From Lantana camara (lineage: Eukaryota; Streptophyta; Magnoliopsida; Lamiales; Verbenaceae), in contig CM074858.1 of the NCBI GenBank assembly GCA_037501455.1, positions 78,962,501-79,026,500 of the forward strand: a DNA stretch of 64,000 nucleotides. Reading direction: 5' to 3'. Below the pieces are notes generated by a model. It searched no databases. It was not told where the DNA came from and was given only the letters and a program-made list of their open reading frames with translations. A program made the translations under genes and the position numbers. Below are positions 45,127 through 57,249 of the stretch, in pieces (the first letter of the stretch is position 1; every line of letters starts with the position of its first letter).

Positions 45127-45446
45127 GCTAGGCGGCAAGTGTCTTTTGGAGTTTACTTGTGGTTTAGCTTGAGTCTTCATGCATTCGTAGTGGTTTAATT
45201 TCTCTTTTGCTTTGTACTTGGAGATATTGTATTCTGATTACACTTATGCTATTTTTGGCCGAGATGGCATTGTACATATTGTATATGATCTAGCATGATA
45301 GTTGGAATCCTCGACCCTACCCTCTTTTGATGATGTATATATATATGTGTTGATCTTGGGATATATATATATTTAGCTGGTGAATTGCTTCCGCTACTCT
45401 GATTTTATTTTTTTTGCGCAGTTGTTGAGGGTCTAGGCCGCCTAGC
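45127..45446 (+). other. Long-range complementary arms in the D LTR
   Basis: GCTAGGCGGC (45127-45136) pairs with GCCGCCTAGC (45437-45446). The first arm is 14 bases after the putative acceptor. In the 3' LTR the second arm has one mismatch (GCCTCCTAGC). Confidence 0.55.
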
Positions 45447-45578
45447 GAGGGTGTGAGTTTTGTGTGTCTCCCGTTCGCTACGGTTTGATACGGGTGCGAA
45501 CTTCCATTTCGTTACTCGTGTTGGACCTTAATGCGGGGGATGTGGCACCCTTCGCTCCGGGGGTGTTACAACCTTGCG

Positions 45579-45590
45579 TGGTATCAGAGC
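45579..45590 (+). other. Primer-binding site, element D
   Basis: TGGTATCAGAGC eight bases after the LTR end; initiator-Met tRNA type. Confidence 0.93.
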
Positions 45591-45779
45591 TCTCGGTTGC
45601 AAAACCGGAGCTCTGGAGTCATTTTGAGTCGGTCTAGGTCGTTCGGTTTAGGAGTACGTGATTATTTGCATTCATTTACATCTCTATATGATTTATTTGT
45701 TTTCAATTCTTGTGATTGACTACATGATCATAAACTGAACCCCATGCATCGATATTTTCTTGATCCGTGTATTGTGAGG

Positions 45780-48700
45780 ATGTCTCCAAGAAGAAGAGGA
45801 GATAGAGAGCAAACACCGGATCTGAATCAACCTCCTCCACAAGCACCTCCACCTCCTCCATTGAATGCTGAGAATATAGTGCAGGCTCTTTTGAATCAAC
45901 TTCAGCAGAATCAACGAGATAATCATCAGGGCGAAGGACAAGAAGGACATGTTACACCGGTATATCGTGAATTCAGAAACAACAATCCTCCTAAATGGTT
46001 TGGAGAGATGACATTCAAGCAGAGGAGTGGCTATCCGAGATTAATGGAATATGGGAGATTTGTCCGGCCCCTTCTCAAGATAAAGCAATATGTACCAGTG
46101 GTTTCATCCAAGGTCAGGCTTCAAGATGGTTGAAAGCTACGAGGGCAAGATTGGAAAGAATGGGCGAGGAATTCAATTGGGAAAACTTTGTTCGAGAATT
46201 CCATAACAAGTACATTCCACCGAGTGCAAGGGAAAGGAGACTCCAGCAATTCTCTGACTTGCAGCAAGGGAATAGGACGTTGGAAGAGTATATCATTGAG
46301 TTCGAGAGGTTGGCTCCCTATGCTACACATATCACCGATGTGGATTCTTTGAAGGCCCAGAATTTTATTCACGGTTTGAAAAAGGAAATTCAAGAAGCTT
46401 TGGAAGCCGTCTCCGTTGATACTTGGGAGAAAGCTACCCGGAAGGCTTTAAAGGTGGAAGCTCATAAATTCAGGCTTAGGCCCCCGGTGTTTCCTTCGGG
46501 GTAAGGTTCGGGTTCAAGCTCTTATTTGGGTAAGAGATCCTCCGTTCAAAGTGGATCTCCGGTTTTCAAGCCCAAAGGTCCTATCAATTTCAACAAGAGA
46601 CCCCGACCTCAAGGACAAGCTATGGTACCCGCTCTATCGAAGCCACTTGAGTGCTCCTATTGCAAGGGTCCAAATCTTACCGAGGAGAATTGTCGGACGA
46701 AGTTAGGAAGATGTTACGGATGTGGGAAGCCCGGTCATATAGTCAACGCGTGTCCTAAGAGAAGAGATCCGAGGCCTTTTAATGTTATGCCTCCGAGAGC
46801 ACCGATCCAAGTGAGGGCTTACGCTTTGGAGGGCGAGGAAGAGAATGTAGAGGTGGATGCCAACGCCGTTGTTGAAGGTACCATCCACATTCATGGCATT
46901 CCATTGCATGCATTGTTTGATCCGGGAGCAACGCATTCATTTATTGCTTCCCGGCTTGCTTCTATTCTTCCTTTGCCTGTTGCTTGCCTAGATGATTCCT
47001 TTATTGTTTCTTCTCCCCTTGGTGCTACCTTGTCTACGAATTGTGTTTACCGTGGTTGTCCAGTGGTCGTGGAAGGTATAGAGTATCCGGCAGATTTGAT
47101 CAAGATGCCTATCAAGAAGTATGGGGTGATTTTGGGTATGGACTGGTTGTACCGTTATCGAGCTATGATGGATTGTTTTGCTAAGAAGGTGACTTTGAGT
47201 TCTACGGTCTTTGCGTGTCAGAGGTTGAAGACCTGCCCGTTTATTTCCTTTATGGAAGCAAGTAGAATGTTCTGGGACGGTGCGACGGGCTAAGTGGCCT
47301 ACCTTTTGAATAAGCCAAAGGATCAGGCCAAGCTCGAGGAGACGGAGATCGTGAAGGAATTCCCCGATGTGTTTCCGGAGAACTTGGGGTCTTTACCTCC
47401 GGATCGGGACGTCGAGTTTGTGATAGATCTCTATCCCGGAGCAGAACCGTACGCGAAATCTCCCTATAGGATGGCTCCAGCCGAGTTGAAGGAGCTGAAG
47501 GCGCAATTGGACGAGCTCTTAGAATGTGGTTACATTCACCCGAGCACTTCTCCGTGGGGTGCTCCGGTCCTGTTTGTAGAGAAGAAAGACGGGACTTTGC
47601 GGATGTGTATTGACTACCGTGAGCTGAACCGGTTAACGGTTAAGAACAAATACCCACTTCCTCACATCGAAGAGTTGTTCGATCTTTTGCAAGGTTCAAG
47701 TGTTTATTCTAAGTTGGATCTCCGGCAAGGGTATTACCAGTTGCGTATCAGGGAGGGTGATATACCGAAGACGGGTTTCAACACAAGATATGGGCATTTC
47801 GAGTTTATGGTCATGCCTTTTGGTCTTACCAATGCTCCAGCCGTGTTTATGGATATGATGCACCGAATATTCCGGCCTTACCTCGATAAATTCGTGGTCA
47901 TCTTTATAGATGATATTTTGGTGTATTCGAGGTCCAAGGAAGAGCACGCACGACATTTGAGTATTGTCTTGTCTACCCTTCGGGAGCACAGATTGTTCGC
48001 CAAGTTCAGTAAGTGCGAGTTCTGGTTGGATCGAGTTTCCTTTTTAGGCCACTTCATTTCTGGGAATGGTATTGAAGTGGATCCAGCGAAGATTGAGACG
48101 GTGTTGCTTTGGAAGCAACCTAAGAATGCCGCGGAAGTGAGAAGTTTTCTCGGGTTAGCAGGGTATTATAAGCGCTTTGTGAAAGATTTCTCGAAGATTG
48201 CTTCCCCGTTGACTCGGTTAACTAAGAAAGAGGTGAAATTCGAGTGGGATGAGGCGTGTGAGAAGAGTTTCCAAACTCTTAAGGGAAGATTGACTACTGC
48301 ACCGGTTTTAACCCTACCCGAGGGTTCAGAAGGCTACTCAGTTTACACCGATGCTTCGAAGGAAGGTCTTGGTTGTGTGTTGATGCAGAATGGCAAAGTT
48401 GTAGCCTACGCCTCAAGCAAATTAAAGGATCATGAGAAGAACTATCCCACTCATGACTTGGAACTCGCAGCAGTAGTGTTTGCTTTGATGAAATGGCGAC
48501 ATTATCTTTATGGAGTCACTTTTGAAGTGTTCACCGACCACCAGAGTCTTAAGTATCTGTTTACCCAGAAGGATTTGAACGTGAGACAGAGACGATGGAT
48601 GGAGCTACTCGAGGATTATGATTGTAGGATTCAGTACCATCCGGGTAAAGCCAATGTGGTGGCGGATGCGTTGTGTAGGAAGGCTAGTGTCTCAGGTTTG

Positions 48701-50239
48701 GAAGCAGGTTCTAGTAAGCAGAATTCAGTGGGTTTGATTTCAGAGGCTCGTTTGGCTAATATTTCGGTTCAACCGATTTTGAGGCAGAAGTTGTTAGAGG
48801 TTCAGGCTGTGGATCCCGAGATTCAGAAATTGGTAATTAAGTCAAGGGTTGATCGAGAAACCAAGTTTGGATTTGATGATTTGGGGTTGTTTCGATTCAA
48901 GGCTCGAGTTTGTGTCCCTGAAGGATTTAAGCAGTTGGTACTTGATGAAGCTCACAAGTCAGCGTATGCAGTACATCCCGGTACCACCAAAATGTACAAG
49001 GATTTAAGGACTTCATATTGGTGGAACGGCATGAAGAGAGACGTGGCTAACTATGTTAGAAGATGTCAAACATGCCAAGTGGTGAAAGCAGAACACCAGA
49101 AACCGAGAGGAACTCTCCAACCGCTTTCAATACCCGAGTGGAAGTGGGAGCAAGTGACAATGGACTTTGTGTCCGGCTTGCCAAGGACCAAAGGAGGTTC
49201 CGATGGGATTTGGGTGATTATTGATCGGTTGACGAAGTCAACCCATTTTCTTAAGGTGAAGATGTCCGATAAGGTTCCTAAGTTGGCCCGGTTGTATCGG
49301 AAAGAGATTGTCAGATTGCATGGTTGCCCTGTCAGCATTGTCTCAGATAGGGATCCTCGGTTTACGTCCAGTTTCTGGCAGGAGTTACAGAAGTGTTTGG
49401 GTACAAAGCTTGAGTTTAGTACTGCATTTCACCCACAGACGGATGGCCAGTCTGAAAGGCTAATAAGGTATCTCGAGGACATGCTTCGTGCTTGTGCCTT
49501 GGATTATCCGAATTCGTGGGATGAACAGTTGGATTTGATTGAGTATGCCTATAATAACAGCTTTCAGTCTTCTATCGGGATGGCACCGTATGAGGCTTTG
49601 TATGGAAGGAAGTGCCGATCCCCTCTCTTTTGGGATATTGATGCGTGGAGATGGACTAAAGATGGAAAGCTCGAAAGGGCTAAGAAACCTAAGGAGATTC
49701 AGGACACCATCGAGAGGGTGAAAGTGATTAGACAGAGGTTGAAAGCAGCTCAAGACAGACAGAAAAGCTATGCAGATAAGAGAAGACGACCCTTAGAGTT
49801 TGAGAAAGGAGATAAGGTCTTTTTAAAGGCATCTCCTAGGAAAGGGTATGCTCGGATTGGTACAGGCGGGAAGCTTAACCCTAGCTACTTAGGCCCCTTT
49901 GAGATCCTTGATCGAGTTGGGGAAGTAGCCTACAGACTTGATTTACCACCGAGCTTAACCGGGATTCATAATGTGTTTCATGTTTCGCAGCTTCGGAAAC
50001 ATTATCCCGATGAGTCTTCTGTTCTTCCGGTCGAGAAAGTTCAGTTGGAACTGGATTTGACTATTAAGAGATATCCAGTTCAGGTGTTGGATTGAAAGAT
50101 GCAAGAGTTGAGGAATAGGCAAATCCCTCTTGTGAAAGTCTTATGGCGTGATCAAGAATCCGAGGAAGCCACTTGGGAAATCGAGAGTAAGATGAAACAG
50201 TTGTATCCGGAGCTTTTCAAGACCTCGCCTCGGACCTGA
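45780..50239 (+). pseudogene. gag-pol: Gag-pol of element D, four lesions
   Basis: Start MSPRRRGDRE at 45780. A one-base frameshift near 46000 and a TAA at 46502 break Gag. The knuckle CYGCGKPGHIVNACP follows, then protease ALFDPGATHSFIAS. A TAA at 47291 separates the protease part from the 933-codon frame 47294-50095. That frame carries RT ([20 protein letters not shown]; catalytic FIDD at 47903-47914), RNase H ([18 protein letters not shown]), the integrase zinc region [14 protein letters not shown]...CQTCQ, the DDE core ([31 protein letters not shown]) and the [19 protein letters not shown] module. A TGA at 50093 precedes the chromodomain-like tail (QELRNRQIPLVKVLW), which ends at TGA 50237-50239. 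The best-kept chromovirus here, but not functional as read. Confidence 0.93.
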
Positions 50240-50267
50240 GGACAGGTCCTTTTGAAGGAGGGAGGTT
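50232..50267 (+). other. Stop-codon hairpin and polypurine tract of element D
   Basis: GGACCTGAGGACAGGTCC (50232-50249) includes the pol stop TGA at 50237-50239. GAAGGAGGGAGG abuts LTR start 50268. Confidence 0.8.
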
Positions 50268-53200
50268 TGTAACATCCCGACTGATCAGACTCTTCAGGTA
50301 ACTTATTATGTGCGCTATTCAATTAGTTCTTTACGTGATTATGTGATATTTAATTGTTAACAAGGATTAATTGAAGTTATTTGAACTTAAATACCAACGT
50401 GGATTTAATTGCTTAAGCGTTTAACTTCCCTTCACTCTGTATTTGGCTCGTTTCGGATCCGTACTTAATTCTGAATTTTGTAAATTTGTGATATATGTTA
50501 GTTATATGCTTTATGAACTCGATTGTGTGCTCGTTACCTGTTTTGGTATTTGTTTTGATTGCTTTTTTGGGTTCGTTTTTGAGTCGGGACCTAAAGGAGG
50601 CTAAATAGCATTTAGCGCACCTTGGGTTCCGGGATGCGTACTTTGAGCTCGGGAATTTGGATTCGAATTCCGTCACCTCCATTGAACTCGTTTCGACGAT
50701 TCGGGTTCGATGGGACAAGCCTCACATTTTTCTAAGTTCATTAAGACCTTCGAATTTCACCCGTAACGAGCCCTTATGCTTGAGAGACACCTTTTGACCT
50801 AATAAGACCTTGTGGACCCCACTTAAACTTAACTAAGCCTTAACGATGAGTTGTGCCTTGAGTTAGCTAACCCATTTCAGCCCCAAACCCCCCCTAAACC
50901 GATCCATTTCTCCCCCTCTCTCCTCTATATCGATCAGCAACCAAGGAAGCAAGAAGAGGAAAAACCCCTTTGTCCAACTTTGTGTTTTTGAGCTCAAATC
51001 TTCATCCAAGCGTCTCCAAATTGAAAGGTAAGTTGATGGTTACAATCTTCACTCCCTCTTCTCTCTTTTATGTGATCTTGATTTGGTTTCCATGGTGGGA
51101 CTATGAGATTGAGCAAGCATGTGAATAGTATTAGTTGGGAGAATTTGATTGATTCTTGCTTCTTTCTTGTTTCCTTGTGATATGGTGATGATATATGACT
51201 TATATGACTTGATTCTTGCCATTTATTGCACTTCCTTACATGTTAGTTGAGGTATGATCATTTGCCATAAATGAGTTTTGGAGCTTTGATGATATACATG
51301 ATGCATTTGTTTCCCCTCATTCTTGTCTTGATTGCTTGGTGCTATTTTCATGTATGTTGTGTGTTTGTTGGTTGGCCTAAGAGACTCCTTGAAGCTCCCA
51401 ACCGAAATACCCTGTTTTTGCTCCCATTTTCAGCAAATTTTCGCTAAAACTTGCTCAGGCCGAAGGCCTGACACGGCCGCGTCAAGTTTCAAAGGAAAAT
51501 GGAGACGGCCGTGTTGATCCCTCGACCTTTATTTTTTCTGAATTTTTCCGCCTGACACGGCCGCGTCAGTTTACAAAGGAAAATGGACACGGCCGTGTCA
51601 AGCCCTCGGAAATGTTTTTTTTTTGAATTTATTTGCCTGACACGGCCGTGTCCGTTCCCCTTTGTTTTCTGACACGGCCGTGTCAATCAGGGTGACTTTC
51701 GGGGAGATTTCTTTCGCCTTTCCGTTGCTTCTTGTTGGTTTTTCTTGCCCCGTTTGTGATGTGTTTGCATGAGTGACTTGTCTTATGATGTGCTAAGTCT
51801 TATGTTATGAATTTGTGCTTTGATTTACATCCTCGTTTATGATATATGCTCTTATATGAATTACTTGCTCGTAAATGGCCTTAATGTGAATTCATTTCAT
51901 ATCATTGGCATCATAAGCATACATACAGCATGTACCGAGCGTCAATGTGGTTTATATTGAGTCTAAGAGTGTTCCTTGTTGTTTGTCTTGTTCAGCGGAT
52001 CTTCCTATTGAGGATGAGATTGCTCCGTAGGAGTCCGGTTTCCTCGTTTTGTCTCCACTACGTCCGTTGTTAAGGTGAGGTTTTTGTTCTTTTAGTTACG
52101 CGACCTATAACCATATGTGATTTGAAGCCTCGCATGCGAATACGTATTATATATGGTAAATATGTGTTTAATACATATGTTACGGGATTGTTCCCTTTGT
52201 TATGAGAATTGGAAAACGTTTTGTATAAGTATATAGACTATTTTGCTTTCGTTTGAAAAGTTTAGTTTTATGTAAGCGTGTGTGGGTAAGCGAGATTTGG
52301 CTTTGAAAGATAAGCTTTGAGATATGTTTGTGTAACCTTTGTAATCTGTTTGGGCCCTGGGTGTCGTACGGTACTCTCGGGTCGACCGAGGGGTCACCGA
52401 GCTCTTCCATCAACACCTCCATTTGAGAGTCTCACCCAACCTTAGGAGGTTGAGGAAGGGTGTTTCTCTTGAGCCGGCGGAGGCAACTGCCGAAGGATAC
52501 AAGGTAGTAATTAAACCTTGTCACATTTCTGTGTATGGATAGTTAGGGCCGATCAACCCTTCTATCACCCGGAGTTGGGATGGATTATGTTCTGTTGTGT
52601 TTTGCTTTGTCTTGCGGATCTGGTAGTTTGGAGTGTAACTCGTACTCGCCGAGTTGATTTAGTTCTGTATGATCTATGGAACGAGAATGGATTCTTAAAT
52701 TACCTAAAACTTGGGATTTGGCATTTGGCCCTTTTCTTTCTCTTTAATGTAAGTATATCTATATCACGGGAATTAATTTGGCTTGCAAAAACCACTCTCG
52801 GTTCAAGGATCCTTCCGTTTTGGTTAATTGTTCTGCTCGATATATGTATATCGGGTGCGTGAGTAGCCCCCTCACTAGTCACTAGGACTAACCCTCGTTG
52901 TTGTTTTTCCCTTTTTCCTTTCTTTTGAGTTGCAGGTTCTCCCGAGTCAAGCTAGGCGGCAAGTGTCTTTTGGAGTTTACTTGTGGTTTAGCTTGAGTCT
53001 TCATGCATTCGTATTGGTTTAATTTCTCTTTTGCTTTGTACTTGGAGATATTGTATTCTGATTACACTTATGCTATTTTGGCCGAGATGGCATTGTACAT
53101 ATTGTATATGATCTAGCATGATAGTTGGAATCCTCGACCCTACCCTCTTTTGATGATGTATATATATATGTGTTGATCTTGGGAAATATATATATTTAGC

Positions 53201-53394
53201 TGGTGAATTGCTTCCGCTACTCTGATTTTATTTTTTTTTGCGCAGTTGTTGAGGGTCTAGGCCTCCTAGCGAGGGTGTGAGTTTTGTGTGTCTCCCGTTC
53301 GCTACGGTTTGATACGGGTGCGAACTTCCATTTCGTTACTCGTGTTGGACCTTAGTGCGGGGGATGTGGCACCCGTCGCTCCGGGGGTGTTACA
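50268..53394 (+). repeat. 3' LTR of element D
   Basis: 3127 bp, paired with 42386-45570. Missing 55 bases present at about 43460-43515 of the 5' copy; the deletion is bounded by short GCTT repeats. Confidence 0.95.
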
Positions 53395-53627
53395 GTTTGG
53401 GTGGATAAGGCTCCTGAAGAAAGTTGTCTTCGGTACTAGCTTTGCTTAACTAAGTGTACTTAAAACTAATCCATTCCGATCGAGGTACTAAGGAAGGGTT
53501 TGGTTATAAGTTGCGAACGGAGAGGTGGAGCCTATATCTCTAGTAGTGCTTGATCATGAGACTAATTCCACTCATGGTTCGAGAACTTGAAGAACCGGTG
53601 GCATAAGAAGAGATGTTGCAAACTTCG
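53395..53627 (+). pseudogene. Element F interior, middle piece
   Basis: Begins with the right TSD of D (GTTTG) and ends with the left TSD of E (CTTCG). It aligns base by base, with gaps, to E interior 58800-59010. In turn this corresponds to the RT-end/RNase H region of D's pol (for example the 'GAGACTAATTCCACTCATGG' stretch against D's TATCCCACTCATGACTTGG). No open frame. Confidence 0.75.
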
Positions 53628-56600
53628 TGTAACATCCCGATCGTTCGAATTTCTAGGTACGCCGTAACGAGAGGGTTATATACGTATTTAAATTATTTAA
53701 TTATATAATTGAGTGTTATTTTAATGCTTATATGATTATTTGAAATTATATGGAATTATTTGTTTATATTATGAACTTGAACTTTGAACGTTTATGCGTA
53801 TGTGACCCGTAATTTGCTCGTTATGTGGCGGAATTCAATTCCGATTTTTGTGAAATTTGGGTATGTTTGTTATATATAAGTTTTGAATGTGTTTTCTAGC
53901 TCGTTTGTTGTTTTTGAGTTCGTTTCATACGGTTCTTAAACCGTTTTATTTGTTAAGGGACTTGAGGGTTTAACTCTGTTTAGCGTGCCTTGGGTTCTGA
54001 TTCGCGTAGCTTGGACTCAGGAATTCGGATTCGAATTACAACACCACCATTGAACTCGTTTTGGCAATTCGGATTCAATGGAACTAGCCTTGTATTTTTC
54101 TGAAGCTATTTGAACCCCCTTTGGCTTAAATCCAGTTCGAATGGACCAGATCTTTTTAACCCGACCCGTTTTATTCCCTTTATGGGACTGAAATCAGCCC
54201 CATTTCTCCCCATTTGTTACGTGAAACAAGAGAGAGAGAGAGAAGAAGAGAAGCTCCAAGCCCTAACCTTCAAGAGCTCAAGTTCGACTTTGTTCTTTGC
54301 CTCTTCGACAATCCGAGGTAAGAGTATTACTCCTTGTAGTGTGAACTTTCTTTTTATCCGATTATTTTCTCTTGAAGCTTTGTATATATGAAGTATGAGG
54401 AAGATGATGAATAGTATGCTTCAATGAAAAATTTGATTCCATGCCTCCATTCTTGAATCACTTGATTTAAACTTGAAATATGATGTTCTTTGGAGTTAAT
54501 AAGATGCATATTTGTTAAATTTTGAGTTGTTGGATGAAGCATGAGTGTTCCACCATTTTTGGAGCTTAAAAGCTTGAAAATGGCAACTTGTTTAACCCTT
54601 GTTTTCATGCCTTATAATTGAGATATGTGTTAGAGCATGTATATGTGAACTTATGCCTTGAATTTGATGTGCTTTGGTTGAGTTTTGCTTGAGTTTTGTG
54701 CTTTGTTGCCTTCTCCCGCGAGTCCCTTGCTCTTTTTGCATATTTTTAGGGCCTGGACATGATCCACGGGCGTGGATTTTGGCTCCACGGGCGTGGATTG
54801 TGAGGCAGGGACTTGGGTTTTTCGGCCTGAGATTCTACGGGCGTGCATTTTTGTACTTGGAAGAATCTACGGTCGTGGATCCTCCCCTGTTTTCAGTTTC
54901 AGTCTGTTTTGCTCCTTTGACCCTTCATCCGAACTCGGATTGAACTGATTTTTGCACCGACGGAAACCTCTTGAAGTCTAGATCCTCATTATCTTTTCTC
55001 ATTTGTGAGATATAATCAACTCTTTTTGGTGTCGCTACTTCTTCGGAAATCTGCATTCATCCAACTTCGGGCCTACGCCATTTTCACCTCGCTTTGAACC
55101 ATGATTTGAGCCTTATACCATTGGAAAGGTCTAGTTTCTTATCCATTAAACCAAACTCAATTCCCACATGTCAAACGTAGGACATTCTCAGTTTTCCACA
55201 GCCTGTACGTTTCGAGAATTTCCTATTTTTGACCTCTTTTTGCCCGGAGCCAACTTTTTTAGTTTTCTTCCCTTTTGCTTGTACTTTTCCAGCTTGTAAC
55301 TTGTTCTATCTTGTATTTGTGTGTGTGATTGATGTCATATGTGAAGTATGCTACTCTAACGTGCGTTTATGACTTCATGTTTCGTTCGTATGCCTTGCAT
55401 TATCATTTCTTAATCCTTATATGATATGAGAGCTTTGATAACATGTTGTATGATATGATATGCATGTTATATACAAACTGGGAAATCATTTAATGTGATT
55501 TATGAGACTTATGATACGATATGAACGTGTGTGCATTATATGTTATTTTGTTAAGCTTCATACGCATCACTTGCATTCATACATATTCGCCGAGCGTCAA
55601 TATGGTTCATTTTCAGTCTAAGTTTGTCTCTTGTTCTTTGTTTTGCTCTTAGCTTCATCCCGCTGTTGAGGAGGAGGTTCTTCTGTTTGATTTTGGTCCG
55701 TTTTGTTCGGTTTGGTCGACAAGGTGAGGTTTTCTTTTCTTTTAGTTATTATGACCTAAAACCATATTTGTATTTTAAACCCGCATGCGACTTATATATG
55801 CGCATATATAGCTATGTGTTTGATACGTATTTTGTGGGATATGTCCCGTTTGTCATGAGGCTTCGAAAATTGCTTTTATATGTATCTAAGCTTTATTTTA
55901 ATTTACTTTGCAATGTTTTGGGAACTGTGAGTGTGTATAAGCGTGATATGACGTGTTTATAAGCTTGCTTTGATAAGTATAAGTTTCATAAGTGTAAGTG
56001 TAAGTTTGGGCCCTGGAGAGTGGTATGCGATCTCGGGTCGGCCATGGGGTCACCGGGCTCTCTCATCAACACGACTCCATTTACTGGAGACTTGGCTCAA
56101 TCTCGGGGTGGTCGAGGGGAAAGCGGGTTCTCTTTTGCCGACGGGTGCATGTGTCATGGCCCGTCGAAGGAGCGGGTGGGATCCCCCAATTCATGTTATA
56201 TATCTATGTAGGGGTTAAGAGAGGCACCTCTCTTTTCCAAACGGTGTGGAGGTGGGATTGATTTATGATTCGTTTTGTTTTCGCTTCGCCTTTGCTTATG
56301 AAGTAAGTGGGCTAGATTTCGAGCTTTCAGTTCCGTATGTTATGCTTTTGTTATGGTTGGGAAACGGGGACGAATTTCTAAACTCTAAATCTGGGTTGAT
56401 TTTGGCCTTTGGCTTCAAACTTCTTTCTTTATATATATCTATTACCACGGGTTAAAATGTTTTAGAATGCAAAAACCGCGCCCAGTTTATGAACCCTTTC
56501 AGCTTTGTATATGCTTTGCTCTTATGTATATGTATGGGTGTGTGTGCTAGCCCCCTCACCAGTCTCTAGGATTGTCCCTCGTTGTTTCTATCTTTTTCCC

Positions 56601-57045
56601 CCTTTGATTTGAGTTTGCAGGTACCTGTTTCGAGGATTTTGGAGCTAGGCGATTGTCTTTGAGTCGTGGTTGAGGATAGCTTGAGTCTCATGCATTGTAT
56701 TTCGCTTTCTTTCTGCTTTTTGCTAAGTCTTGATATATGTATAATTTGCTTCTTATTTCTGTCCTGGGTTTCAGTTTTGTATATTTGCTTTATGTCTAAA
56801 ATTGTATAAATATCTTATGGAGAACAAGATATGATATGTGCTCGCATACTACGAGTTTTTATTTGATGGCTTCCGCGATTTTGTTTCTTGCGCACTTTGA
56901 GAAAGGTCTAGACCGCCTAGCTTAGGTTGGGTTTTTGTTTGTCACCCGTTCTCCATGGCTTGATGTGTGGGCGGAGTCCTCATTTCATTTCATGTGTTGG
57001 GCTATGGTGCGGAGGATGTGGCTCCCTTCACTCCGGGGTGTTACA
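53628..57045 (+). repeat. 5' LTR of element E
   Basis: TGTAACATCCCG...GGGGTGTTACA. Donor CGAG|GTAAGA at 54318, palindrome array 54762-54880, block TTTGGGCCCTGG near 56005, acceptor GTTTGCAG ending at 56620, arms AGCTAGGCG (56643) / CGCCTAGCT (56914). Confidence 0.93.
54762..54880 (+). repeat. Palindrome array in the E LTR
   Basis: Units of ATCCACGGGCGTGGAT type at 54762-54777, 54784-54797, about 54833-54847 and 54865-54880. In the 3' LTR they lie at 60428-60443, 60449-60462, 60499-60514 and 60531-60546, where two units have core ACGGCCAT. This is a third set of flanks around a similar core. Confidence 0.75.
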
Positions 57046-57053
57046 TCCTTAAG

Positions 57054-57065
57054 TGGTATCAGAGC
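57054..57065 (+). other. Primer-binding site, element E
   Basis: TGGTATCAGAGC eight bases after the LTR end; initiator-Met tRNA type. Confidence 0.92.
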
Positions 57066-57249
57066 TCCAGGTTGCAAGCCGGAGCTCTGGCGTCGTGTCG
57101 AGTATGTCTAGGTCATTCGGCTTAGGATTATGTGTTTGTTTGCATTCACTTTCATCAAATATGTGAAGTATTTGAATTATTTGCATTATTTGTATTAACC
57201 GTGCGCATGAACATGCACCGAAACCCTGCATGCATCTATATTTTTTGGA

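Larger units (their letters stand above)
42386..45570 (+). repeat. 5' LTR of element D
   Basis: 3185 bp, TGTAACATCCCG...GGGGGTGTTACA. TATA-like CTCTATATCG at 43041, perfect donor AAAG|GTAAGT at 43146, palindrome array at 43642-43858, a TTTGGGCCCCGG block near 44523, strong pyrimidine tract and acceptor GTTGCAG ending at 45112, and arms GCTAGGCGGC (45127) / GCCGCCTAGC (45437). Confidence 0.95.
42386..53394 (+). mobile_element. Element D: complete Ty3/gypsy chromovirus
   Basis: LTRs 42386-45570 and 50268-53394, PBS, gag-pol with few lesions, PPT, and flanking duplications GTTTG at 42381-42385 and 53395-53399. LTRs are very similar apart from a 55-base deletion in the 3' copy. It is inserted in the interior of element F. 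Confidence 0.95.

Noticed and set aside
45579..45590. tRNA-like sequence at the LTR/interior borders
   Set aside because: Only the 12-base complement of the tRNA 3' end is present; it is a primer-binding site, not a tRNA gene.
46502..47293. In-frame stops in D as programmed readthrough sites
   Set aside because: They are not at matching places in B or C and are accompanied by a frameshift; ordinary decay is simpler.
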